Assembly: GCF_030272615.1 (NCBI RefSeq)
Contig: NC_081408.1
Coordinates: forward strand, 66,753,546 to 66,817,545
Origin: Cryptomeria japonica
Lineage: Eukaryota > Streptophyta > Pinopsida > Cupressales > Cupressaceae
DNA: 64,000 nucleotides
Direction of reading: 5' to 3'
A model generated the notes under the pieces. The model worked only from the letters and a program-made list of their open reading frames with translations, ran no database searches and had not been told where the DNA came from. Shown piece after piece: positions 46,770 through 57,329 of this stretch (position 1 is the first letter of the stretch; every line of letters begins with the position of its first letter). The position numbers and the translations under genes were made by a program.

Positions 46770-47514
46770 ACTTGGAACTAGTATTCTAAGGTAGACATAG
46801 GAGATTGATTCAGAAAGTGTGGAAGAGGAAATGTTCATATTGTTTCATGTTTATTTTTTGTTTGGGCTGACATTAGGCATTTGTGTTTATTTATGTAAAT
46901 GGGTATATAAGTCAGTCCAGGTTAGGTCATTTTGTGGATATGAAAGATAAGAGATGTGATAGGTTATGTGATGTTATGTGAGCAAGAACTTGATCGACAG
47001 AATGCAAATGTAAGGATTTGTAATCGGTCTTGATTATTTGTCTAGAGGTTTGCGAGGCGGTTTAAGTTACCATTAAGGGAGGTTACAGTATAACTGGTAT
47101 AGACACTTCTTTAACCAGAAGTCATCCAGAATAGTAGATGTACATTCTGAGTTTATTTTTTTTCATAATCTAGTACATTGGATCTGTAGTCAGAGAGGCT
47201 TTATTTGTGGTGAGCAGTGTGCTATAGGAAGTGTGCCTTCCTTAATGTGTGAGTCCCTCTTGTAATATTTATTCAATTGGCTAGTGGATAGATATTGCGG
47301 GTCACCAATCCCACCATGGTTTTTCCTCTTTGAGGTTTTCAACGCATAAATCTCTTTGTTATGGTGTTGATTCATGTGGTTTCATTAATATTACCTGTTG
47401 TTACTTTCTTTTATTCATATCGGTTAATAAATGGATTTGTTAATAAGGCAAAAAATATTATAACTAGTAGAACACTGATTCACATCCCCCTCTCAGTGTT
47501 CTTAGATTCCAACA
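46770..47514 (+). repeat. Par-C 5' LTR, left end missing
   Basis: Homologous to the Par LTRs (AGTGTGCTATAGGAAGTGTGCCTTCC, read in two pieces at 47215-47242; TGGTTTTTCCTC at 47318). It ends TTCCAACA at 47514 after the hairpin AACACTGA/TCAGTGTT. A primer site, TGGTATTAGAGC, follows at 47517. Its TG start was not found. Confidence 0.75.
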
Positions 47515-47582
47515 AATGGTATTAGAGCTTGGTGCCTCGGAATAAGTCTAATAGCTTGAGGAAGATCTTGTATCTATAATCC

Positions 47583-47994
47583 ATGGAGATGAGTCTATAG
47601 ATGGAACTTGAAGTAGCACTTGATTAATATTATGCTAAAAGGTTGAAGAACTTGAATCTGCAAGATGAGTTGAATTCTATAAAAGAATTCATCCTTACCC
47701 TGGAGGAGAGGTTATCATTTACTTAGGCTAAAAGGAAGGAACTCTTACAAAATCCAAATGATGAAGAGAAGAATGTCCTTAAGGAATTATTTCAGAAGCG
47801 GAATCAGGAGAAAAATGTAATGAAAAATGAGATGCAAGCCATGACCATGAAAATGTCCAAGGAGATTGAAGACCGCAAGAAGAATGAAGAAAATCTTGCT
47901 ATATCTCCAAAAGATAGATTTGAGAAATGCATTAGGTTGGTGCATGAGAATGATGTGTTGAGAACTGAATTGGTGCAATCACATAATAATGAGC
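47583..47994 (+). pseudogene. Par-C gag, N-terminal half
   Basis: From the ATG at 47583 (MEMSL, stop, MELEVALD...). A helical, Lys/Glu-rich reading with MKNEMQAMTMKMSKEIEDRKKNEEN, here in pieces at 47820-47895, is the coiled-coil part of the Par gag. It ends at the Par-D insertion point in ...HNNEL. Confidence 0.75.
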
Positions 47995-48763
47995 TATTGG
48001 CATTCTACACTCTTATGAGAAATGGTTGATGTTGTGATTGATGGCAGCCAACTGGTAATAGGTTTCTACACATACATAGGCATAAACGATCAACGACATT
48101 CAGATTATACTAGAAATGAAGTATACCGACACTCAGACCGACATGAGATAATTTTTTCTTATATGAATTTTATTGTAAATATAGTTAATTATTTGTAAGT
48201 TGACTTGGTATATTGTAAGAGACTCATATATGTATGAGATCTTATAGATCATTTTTGTATGGCATGATGTAAGGTGTGACATATGATAGGATAATTATTC
48301 TTGGTTTATGTAAGACAATGAAAGGTTTTGGCTGAGGTTTTTGACTGAGCTTAAACTAGTACTGAACTAGGCATTACAGATGCTATTTTGAGCAGTACAT
48401 TGTATTGGATTTAATTATCCATTTTATAGTCAGTGGGACTCTTCTATTGCGCAGTGCGCTCTAGGCTGTTGGCCTTCCTGCATGTGGAGGCCCTTATCAT
48501 AAGTAATTGTTATTCATATTTGCCAGTGAGTAAATATTGTGGGTCACAAATCCCATCGAGGTTTTTCCTCACCAAAATATCTATGTTACAGTATGTATTT
48601 ATGTTGTCTTTGTTATTTCTCTTTACTACATTATTTCTTGTTTACCGATACATTGATTTGGGTTGCGAAGTTATAAATAAGTTTAAATTTTCAGTTAACC
48701 AGTAAGACACTGATTCAACCCCCCCCCCTCTCGGTGTCTTTGGGACTGTCATTGATTCTAACA
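47995..48763 (+). repeat. Par-D 5' LTR
   Basis: 769 bp. 48360-48570 is clearly homologous to Cop1 LTR 4490-4720 (ATGCTATTTTG.GCAGTACATT, GCTCTAGGCTGTTGGCCTT). The closing hairpin is GACACTGA/TCGGTGTC. Confidence 0.92.
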
Positions 48764-48834
48764 ATTGCTATCAAATTCTGGTCCTCTATTTACAAATTTC
48801 CACCAACTTGAGGAAAATTCTAAAATCGGTACTG

Positions 48835-49941
48835 ATGGAGAGTTTGAGAAAACGGTTGGAAGGAGCTCTTGAAGATTTTGATGTAGAAAAATTAAAGATA
48901 TCAAAATTGAAGATGATCTAGGGAGTACCCAATAATTCATTAAAGGACTTCAGGAGAGCCTAGTTATAGCACAAAACAAGAGGAAGGAACTTCATGAGTA
49001 GATGCAAAAACATGATGATGAAAAAGAAAATCTTAGAGACATTGCAGAAAAGATGAGACAAGAAAATACTAATATGAGGAATGAAATGAAAGATTTAACC
49101 ATGAGGCTATGTAAGGATATTGAAGATAGGAAGAAGAATGAAGAAAATTTGATTAGAAGACTTAATGTTGGAGGTAATAAAAATCTGAGACGTAGTCATG
49201 AAAATGATATTCTAATATCTGATTCACATGCAACATGATAAAGATGAACTTGTGAGAAAAGTTGGTACTTTGGAAAATGAGTTGATCACTGAAAATGAAC
49301 ATAAAGACAAATTCAATAAAAGTTCAGAAAGACTTGATGACATGCTAAAAAGACAAAAACCTAATGGAGATACAGTTGGACATGGATTTAAACATGGTGA
49401 AAGTTTCGAGACTGCAAACAATCAAGGTTACAGTAAAACAGTAAGACAACCTAATGCTTATAAACTTAATGGGAAATGTTTTAATTGCAATAAGTATGGT
49501 CATAGAGAAAATTAGTGCAGATTTAGAAATAATCAGAATACAAACTTACCCACCGGTCAATATTCCAAATGCAATAAAGTTGGTCATAACTCAGAGAAAT
49601 GCAGAATGAATGTGAAATGCTATGTTTGTGGTAGATTTGGACATTTATCTAATCAATGCAGAACACAAACCGATCAAGGATATAGAAAGGCTATTTAGAA
49701 GAATAATGTAACTTGTTATGCATGTAACAAGATTGGGCATAGTGCAAAATTTTGTAGAAGCAAGACTACATCGACAAACAATAAAGGATCTAATGGGAAA
49801 GGAAAAGAAAAAGTAAATGAAATAAAGAAAGAATTTTCACAACAATGGATTAAGAAGAGAGGTTAGAGAGTTGATAAATCTATCTCTGCATCGGTAGAAT
49901 AGAGTAATCCTCCACCGATAGGAGATTCTTCATCTAACTAA
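48835..49941 (+). pseudogene. Par-D gag: coiled coil and four zinc knuckles
   Basis: The start is the ATG at 48835. The N-terminal 200 residues are helical and charged (with frame breaks near 48918 and 49238); 49228-49515 is open. Four knuckles follow: CFNCNKYGHREN-stop-C (49478), YSKCNKVGHNSEKC (49569, first Cys now Tyr), CYVCGRFGHLSNQC (49619) and CYACNKIGHSAKFC (49714). A basic tail GKGKEKVNEIKKE follows. One knuckle is usual in Copia gag; four in tandem is unusual. Presumed to coat and package the element RNA. Confidence 0.82.
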
Positions 49942-50238
49942 GGAATAATCCTTAGGGGGTATGGCAAAAAATTGAATATCATGCATTCTACTCTCGGTTG
50001 ATGGGAAGAAGATACATTTCTTCCTTACTGAAAGATGAGTTAAGATTTCAATTAACCAACAAGCATTTAATATGGTAGTTGGAGAGTATTTTTGGCTATA
50101 AGGTACCAAATAACCCTCATTTTCAATCACCAAGCATTCAAATATTCAGAGAGCGCGAAATTGAGGTAAGGCATCCGAAGGCAAGCAATGAAGTATTTTT
50201 CTAGCATTCAATCAAGCAAAAGGTGTTTATCTTTTGAA

Positions 50239-53200
50239 ATGGCATGTTCATCTTCTATACCTGAATTTATTGCAAACCCTATTGTGGTAGAAAACATTAA
50301 GTGCCCTAGGCCCATGTTTAAGATCATCCCTGAAATTGCCAAGAAAGATGATTCTATCAGATCTTTTTGTAAAATTCTGAAGGGATTCAGCCTTGCCGAA
50401 GACCCTATAATCTAAATTCATTGCTACATAGAAAACTCAGGGACTGATGATTTGAATAACATGTACAATGATGTTATTATTGATGAACAAGGTCTGATTA
50501 AACCTGAGCATAAGATTGTAGGAGACTTAGGATTTGTTGAAGTTTTGAACATTCCTAAATTTTTGGATAAGGTAGTATGTCTTGTACTAAGCAGAGTTCA
50601 TGGAGAGTTCATGTGGCTTGACTCTAATTTAAGATCACTAAGGAGGCAATAAAGGCAGTAACTGGTTTACCTTCAACTAGTGTTAGACCCGACAAAAATA
50701 AAAAGATACCTAACAAGGGTGTAATGGAATTAACCAAAGCTACATTTGATAACAGATCTCTTAGGGTTAATGATATCAAAGATGCAAATGTGAGATATGT
50801 GAGTATGGTACTTGTCTATAGAGTTACACATGCAAACATATTAAATTCAGTTTTGGGTGTATGTATTCATAGTACACATGAAGTGGTTAAAAAGAATGCT
50901 AGGATTGATATCTTTGAATGTCTTAAGGATAAATTGATTGACAACCTGAAAAAGATTAAAGGTGATAAGAAGGGGACATTCCATTTAGGTAATCTACTTG
51001 TATGTCTGATACTTTACTTCACCAAAGAGATACTCAACATTGGTCATAAGGAATTTGGATATGACATCCTGATAGGTAGATAGATCTATGAAGCTATTAT
51101 CGGCAATGGTGCTAATAGTATTGACATATTGAAAACCTACTTTGAAAATTTTTGAACTAAGATGAAGGATAGAGAAAGGATACCGCAAAGAATAGTAGAC
51201 AAATATGACAAGAAAATATGTTTTTTAATCAAACGAGATGAAACTTGGATGGAAGCTATTACTCCTAGAACCATTTGGATAACAAAAATGGGTTATGAAG
51301 TGGATCTGAATATTCTTGAAGCATATGCTAAGACACTTCTTGATGCACCTAAGGAACCATCTGAAGAAATCTTTGGTAATGTTGAGACTATTGAGAGTTT
51401 TGTTTCAATGCAGAAACATAGAAAAAGAAGAGAAAAATTTATTAGAGATGCATCTAAGATGGCAAAAGAAGTAAAAGAAAATGTGATGAACATAAGTGGC
51501 ATTTCTACTAGTGAATTGGAGGGATTGCAACCAGAAGCTCATGTTTCATCGGTTGGCACTTCTCTGGATACATACATTTTTAAGGAAACAAAATTCAAAA
51601 GAATGGAAAGGAAGAAGAGAAAACCCTCAACAGTACCCTCTCCTTCTCTGAAATAGGCAAGAACACTAGGGAAGAAGTAGCAGGCAATAAGAGAACCTAA
51701 GAAAAAGCTAACTCCTAAGAAGAAACAAACCAAGACACTGGATACACTTACACCAGCAGAACTGGTAAATGAGATAATGCAAGATGGTAATCTAAGTAAT
51801 ATAAATAACTATTATCATTCATTCAAGGATTCTGACAAGGATACCATAGAAGAAATTATCATTTTGCATTTAGACATCTATAAGAATGTTTTGATTGAAG
51901 TTGTAGATGATTTGCCAAATGATTTATGTGTAAGATTAGAGACTAAATACATGTTAGTAATGGAATTAGATAAGAAGTTAAAAGTTGAAGCATTATTGGT
52001 TGTACATCCTATAAACTCTAAAGAGGAAATTGATGAACTAATTTCTAAAGCGAACCAATCAATTTTTGTTAGTGGAAATCGGTAGGTTATCCTAATGGCT
52101 TGGAGAGTAAAAGAGATTGCTGATGAAATTGCGGACTCTTGGGATACATTTTTTGTTGAAAAAGAAAAGAAAGAGGAAAGAGAGAGACAGAGGATGGATA
52201 AGTCTTTTGTGAAGGTCTACCAAAAGGAAAAAGGTAAAGGAAAGATTGGTGGTGTTCCTGCTATAAAAATCATAGATAACATTCCTCCACCAATACAGGA
52301 GACTCATCCAATAACTTCAGCATCACTTGTACATATAGACTATCAATCGGATAAGGCAACTAAAGATGTAACACATGATGACACTAACCCGGAGTCTGAA
52401 ATTATTTTCATCATGAATTTTGATACACAAGATGTAAATATTGTTGTAGATAAATAGACTGTAGAGGTTAAGGAAGTAAATGTAAAGGACAGTAAGATAT
52501 CTAGGCCACCGACACACACTGCTGAATCTCAGAATATTGAGATATTGACACAAGATGAGAAATTGGAGATAGAGAAACTATCAGAGGCTAAAGTAACTAA
52601 CACTGATAAATAATTGGAAGCAGAGGTACATGTATAGATAGAGAAAGTGGTAATAAATATAAGTAAAGAGGAAGTAATTGATAAGGGATACATAGTAAAG
52701 GTAATTGGGAAAGTATCTATTGAAAGGAAATCCATTGCAGAACCAAGCACATCAATTGGAGAATTCTGACCTACCAATGTAACAGATGTTCTATTGGATT
52801 CTATTAAGAGGATAACAAATTATAAAGCATTAGGATTCAAAGCTATTGATGACACGTTGCCTATTTTGCAGATTATTGCACCAACCTGTAAGATAGATCA
52901 TATTAAGAATTCTTTAGGTAAACTAGACACATTGTCTAAATTCATTTTTGGAAATGTTCTAACTTTAGATCAGGTGAATGAGGAAACTATAAAGGGAAGA
53001 ATAGATAAAGAGAAAGGATAATTCTTTGAGAAGACTATTAAGGACTATAAGGATCACATTGATTCCTTATTACCGGCATTAAATTCAACAATATTGGAGT
53101 ATAAGGAGTTGTACAAAGAAACTTGCAAGCCTCACCATCTACCAGAAGATATTGATGAGGAGATCAAGAGAAAACTGAAGGAAATAGATGACATTGTAGA

Positions 53201-53535
53201 TAATATGATAGGTTATTTGGAACTTACATCTATTTTTGAGAAAGAAATAATAGATTTTGGGGAGAAAATAGAGAAACTTGAGAAGGAGAAAGAAAGGATA
53301 AGGTTGAAAGCTCGAGAACTATAAAGAAGACTTGGTCCTAGATAGGACAGTCTTATTACTTAGCAGGTTCAGCTAACTAAGGCAACAATTCAAGGAGAAC
53401 GATCGCCAGAGCAGCAAATGCATTATCTCACTGGTATGATCCAGTATACAGAGACCACTATTGCAGACAATAACGAATTTATGTAGAGCTTGAACATAAT
53501 TGTGGAAGATATCTTTTGGATTGTAACCAACTAGT
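50239..53535 (+). pseudogene. Par-D ORF2, about 1,100 codons, unknown family
   Basis: The start is the ATG at 50239 (MACSSSIPEF). The N-terminal region has FVEVLNIPKF, LVLSRVHGEFMWLD (about residue 130) and, after a frame change near 50640, AVTGLP. Next come LGNLLVCLILYF (about 250), RERIPQRIVDKY and the conserved PRTIWITKMGYEVD (about 345), followed by basic linkers (KRMERKKRKPS, EPKKKLTPKKKQTKT). A middle domain spans 51750-52160 (TPAELVNEIMQDG ... DELISKANQSIF). Then a low-complexity acidic part (52200-52760) and a C-terminal coiled coil (53094-53324, EIKRKLKEIDDIVDNM ... EKLEKEKERIRLKA). From 50650 on, one frame runs 2.9 kb with only about ten stops. No catalytic motif, signal peptide or membrane span is evident. 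Homologous readings: 1-1175 (minus), 16026-19043, 55660-57329. Confidence 0.78.
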
Positions 53536-53746
53536 TAGAAGCTTTGAGGTAGGATTTTTACTCCTTTTTGACATCCTTTGTCATTGATGCCAAATGGGGA
53601 GTAGTATGGAGAAAAATAAATGCACAGAGGAGATCTTTTTCGCAGGGGGAGCACATCTTTTTGGGATCCATTTTTGGACTTCATTTTTGGACAACAGTTT
53701 TTGGATTTTTCTCATGAGTGTTGCCATGAATGCCAAGGGGGGAGAT
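53536..53746 (+). other. Par-D 3' noncoding end and polypurine tract
   Basis: It contains TTTGTCATTGATGCCAAATGGGGAG and GCAGGGGGAGCACATC-like tracts, shared in position with Cop1 9190-9506 and Par-B 13360-13534. The final tract CCAAGGGGGGAGAT abuts the LTR. Confidence 0.8.
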
Positions 53747-54552
53747 TGTTGGCATTATACACTCTTATGAGAAATGGTTGATGTTTTCATTTATGGCAAC
53801 CAATTGGTAACGAGTTTCTACATATACATCGGTAGGCACCGATACTGACAAACATGATCACTGGCATTCAAATTATACTGAAAATGGAGTATACCAACAC
53901 TCAGGCCGACATGAGACAAATTTTTCTTATATGAATTTTATTTTAAATATAATTAATTATTTATAAGCTGACTTGGTATATTGTAAAAGACTCATATATG
54001 TATGAGATCTTATAGATTATTTTTGTATGACATAATGTAAGGTGTGACATATGATAGGATAATTATTATTGGTTTATGTAAGACGACAAAAGGTTTTTGT
54101 TGAGGTATTTGACTGAGCTTAAACCGGTATGGAACTAGGCATTAAAGATGCTATTTTGAGTAGTAGATTGTATTGGATTTAATTATCCATTTTGTAGTCA
54201 GTGTGACTCTTCTATTGAGTAGTGCGCTCTAGGCTGTTGGCCTTCTTGCATGTGCAAGCTCTTATTGTATGTAATATTTTTTCATATTGGCCAATGAGTA
54301 ATTATTGTGGGTCACAAATCCCCCCGAGGTTTTTCCCACACCGAGTTTTCCTTGCCAAAATATTTATGTTATGGTGTGTATTTATGTTGTCTTTGTTATT
54401 TCTCTTTACTGCATTATTTCTTGTTTATTGATACATTGATTTGGGTTGTGAAGATAAATAAGTTGAAATTTTTTGTTAACTGGTAAGACACTAATTCAAC
54501 CCCCCCTTCCCCCCCCCCTTATTGTCTTTTAGGAGTGTCATTGATTCTAACA
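53747..54552 (+). repeat. Par-D 3' LTR
   Basis: 806 bp, TGTTGGCATTATAC ... GATTCTAACA, followed by TGAGC. Longer than the 5' LTR because of several small indels, notably in the C-rich loop (54500-54518). Confidence 0.92.
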
Positions 54553-54557
54553 TGAGC

Positions 54558-55282
54558 AAGAGTTGGACTGAATAGTGGCAGTCCTAAGAAGTGATCTAGA
54601 TGTTGCAAATGAATACAAAGAATATTTCAGGGTTAGTTCTCCAAGGCTTGATGAATTATTGAAGGATCAAAGAGACACTGGAGACACTAGAGGTCTTGGA
54701 TTTGAGCATAGAGAAAGCTCTGGTACTGCAAATCAGGGGAATCTACCATACAACCGGAATCAGAAATCACTAGTAAGGAAACCCAATGCACACAAATTTA
54801 TTGGTAGATTCTTTGCTTGTAATAAGTTTGGTCATAGAGAAAGTCAATGTAGGAATATAGAAAATCAAAATAATAATGCAGTTCTTGGTCAGTATTCAAA
54901 TTGTAAGAAGTATGGTCAAAGGACATAAGATTGTAGAATTAATGTGAGATGTCATGCATGTGGATAGTTTTAACATATGGCTAATCAATGTAGGTCAAAG
55001 AATAGCCAAGGACTCAACAAGGATATTAAGAAGAACAATGTTACTTGCTATGCATGAAACAAAATAGGACACATTGCTAAATATTGTAGAAGTAAGAATA
55101 CATCAGAAGGGAATGACACATCCAATGAGAAGGGAAAGAAAAAGGTTGATGAAATGTAGCAATCTCATACTAAAAAATGGGTTGGGAAATTTGATGATCA
55201 ACCAATAGAGGCAAATTCACCAGTTACTCAACTGATAGAGCAAAATGTTCCTACACCGATAGGGAACACATTCGATAACTAA
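54558..55282 (+). pseudogene. Par-C gag, C-terminal half with four knuckles
   Basis: Continues the frame broken at 47994. 54575-54928 is open (DLDVANEYKEYFRVSSPRLDELL), followed by four knuckle motifs: FFACNKFGHRESQC (about 54810), YSNCKKYGQRT-stop-DC, CHACG-stop-F-stop-HMANQC and CYA-stop-NKIGHIAKYC (to about 55090). Stops within knuckles 2-4 show decay. Same four-motif array as Par-B and Par-D. Stop at 55280-55282. Confidence 0.78.
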
Positions 55283-55659
55283 GGAATTAGCCTTAGGCAG
55301 AGATAAATGAATGACAGATTCTGCATTACCCTCGGTAGAGGTCTGAAAGCTTGTTTCAAATCTTGGTGAAGTCAATTTGGAGGAAAGCGATGATGAGATA
55401 ATAGATTTTCAATCTGGTATGATATGGCAGCATGCATTAACTTCAATAAGAAATTAGGGTTTTGTAGGATTAAAAGGGATAAGTTGCTTCATTTCTTATC
55501 ACAAAGCACTCAGTGTAAAGCAAAGCAAGTTTAAGGCGATCAAGGCGATTAAGAGCATTTTCCAATGATTTCCAGTATTTTTTGAGCAAAATTTCAAAGG
55601 TTTTCACTGGCTAAGGTTGAGAGGTATTTTCTCTTTTTTCACACTACTTTTTTGAATTC

Positions 55660-57329
55660 ATGAAGGCTTCTGGATCAGCTCCTACTCTATCTGATGTGGC
55701 TACCCCTATTGTGGTGGACATTAAGGATCATCCACATCCGAAATTTAAGCAATGCCCTCAAATTGAAGAGGTCAATGACTCCATCGACACATTTTCTAGA
55801 GTTCTTGATGGAGTTCTTTATGTGGAAGATGTGAGAGAATATATTCATTGTACTCAGGAGGATCTGGGATCATCACAGATTAAATCAATGTACTTTTCCA
55901 CTTTACTGAACAAGGATGGATTGATCAAACTAGAATTTCAAATTATGAAGGATCAAGGTTTCACCGATATTCTGGAGATGCCTGAGTTCGAGGATGAAAT
56001 GATTCGGTACGTGCTGAGAAGAGTCCATGGCAAGTTCATGTGGCTTGATTGACTCTACAAAATAACCAAGCAGGTGTTTGATGCTATCACCAATTTACCC
56101 CAGGTTGGATAGACATCAGGTAGAGGAAGATTCTGAACAATGAAGTGAACAAGCTAACCGCTGCCACCTTTGACAACCAGTCGATGCAGGATCGATGCGG
56201 ATTAGCCCCATCATAGTCAAAGATGTTCAATTTGCAAGAATGGTAATAAAATAGAGGGTAACCCAATCTAACTGGTTGAACTATGTTTCTAGCTCTTGTG
56301 TCTACTGTGCACACAAGATGGTAAAATGTGAAATATGATCTATGTCAGTGGATGTATGATGAATTGATTTAAAATTTGGGAAAGATTAAGGGAGAAAAGA
56401 AAAGTACACTCTTGTATAGAAATCTCATTGTATGTTTAATGCTTTTCTTTTTAAACAAGATACTGGGATCTGGTTGAAGGCAATGGGCCTTTGATATACC
56501 AGTAGGTAAACACATTAAGGATGTCTTGAGGAATTTGGGACATGATAGAGACTCCATTATGTGGGGTTATTTCAAAGTATTTTTGAAAGAAATAAAGAAG
56601 AGGGAAAGGATACCTAAGCATATAGTTGACAAATACTCTACCGACATATGCTTCATTGTGAAAAAAGATGAAACTTGAATGGAGGAAGTGCAACCTAGAA
56701 CTATCTGGTCTACTGAAATGGGCTATGAGGTTGATGCTAAGGGTAAAGGTATGCTAGGTGGAGATACACCGGTTTTGGAACATAAAATAATTGAGAATAT
56801 TCCTTTGGCAGTGACTCATGTACAAGATGTTGAGATCAACATACCAGTAGAAGACAATTCTCTTCCAATAATTGATGTTGATACAATTGAAGTTCATGAG
56901 GTAGAGGTTGTAGAAATAACTGCACCAAGTGGTGAAGTCACTAGTGATAAGGAGAAGATAAAGGATGCAGTTGATAAGAAGGCAAAGGAGAAAGGTCAGG
57001 TTGAATAGACTGAAATCAATGTACCGGCACCCTCACCAACTATTGGTCCCTCATTGTTTGCACTTGACTCATCCAGCCAAGAAGTTTTTGGTCATTTTGA
57101 GAATAAGAATATTGAGCAACTAAGAAGTTTGGAATTGATGTTTGTTACGGCTTAGAAATTGAGGAAGAAAGGATTAGAGGATAAACACGTTATTGAGTAG
57201 GCTATTCCAATTTTACAGCAGCTTGCATCGCAATGCAAGATAGATAAGGTTGCAAGTCCATCTGGTAAGTTGAAAGGTTTGACTGGGAAGATTGAAAAAG
57301 AGTACAAACTCTGCAACAAGTGTCAAACT
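55660..57329 (+). pseudogene. Par-C ORF2, internally deleted and truncated
   Basis: The ATG at 55660 opens 130 clean codons with VLYVEDVREYIH, EDLGSSQIKSMY, DQGFTDILEMPEF and VLRRVHGKFMWLD, the best-preserved example of the N-terminal signature. Frames then break (56100-56690). At 56679 an open frame has VQPRTIWSTEMGYEVDAKGKGML, which joins the PRTIW block directly to the KGKG.(I/L)GG block that lies about 900 bases further on in Par-D, so a middle segment is deleted. It continues acidic to 57008 and on to 57329, where the chromovirus LTR cuts it. Confidence 0.78.

Larger units (their letters stand above)
47995..54552 (+). mobile_element. Par-D, complete non-autonomous LTR element
   Basis: 6558 bp, LTRs 47995-48763 (769 bp) and 53747-54552 (806 bp), target duplication TGAGC on both sides (47990-47994, 54553-54557). 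The 5' LTR starts TATTGG where the 3' copy has TGTTGG. A damaged primer site (ATTGCTATCAAATTC) follows the 5' LTR, and a purine tract CCAAGGGGGGAGAT precedes the 3' LTR. The internal region holds gag (48835-49941) and ORF2 (50239 to about 53535) and nothing resembling protease, integrase, reverse transcriptase or RNase H. This is the most complete copy of the family. Confidence 0.93.
46770..57329 (+). mobile_element. Par-C element, hosting Par-D and cut by a chromovirus
   Basis: Order: LTR, primer site, gag N-terminal half (47583-47994), [Par-D insertion], gag C-terminal half with knuckles (54558-55282), ORF2 (55660-57329). The gag sequence is continuous across Par-D once the 5-bp TGAGC duplication is allowed for. 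The chromovirus LTR at 57330 cuts ORF2; its 3' remainder and 3' LTR are not in the window. Confidence 0.82.
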
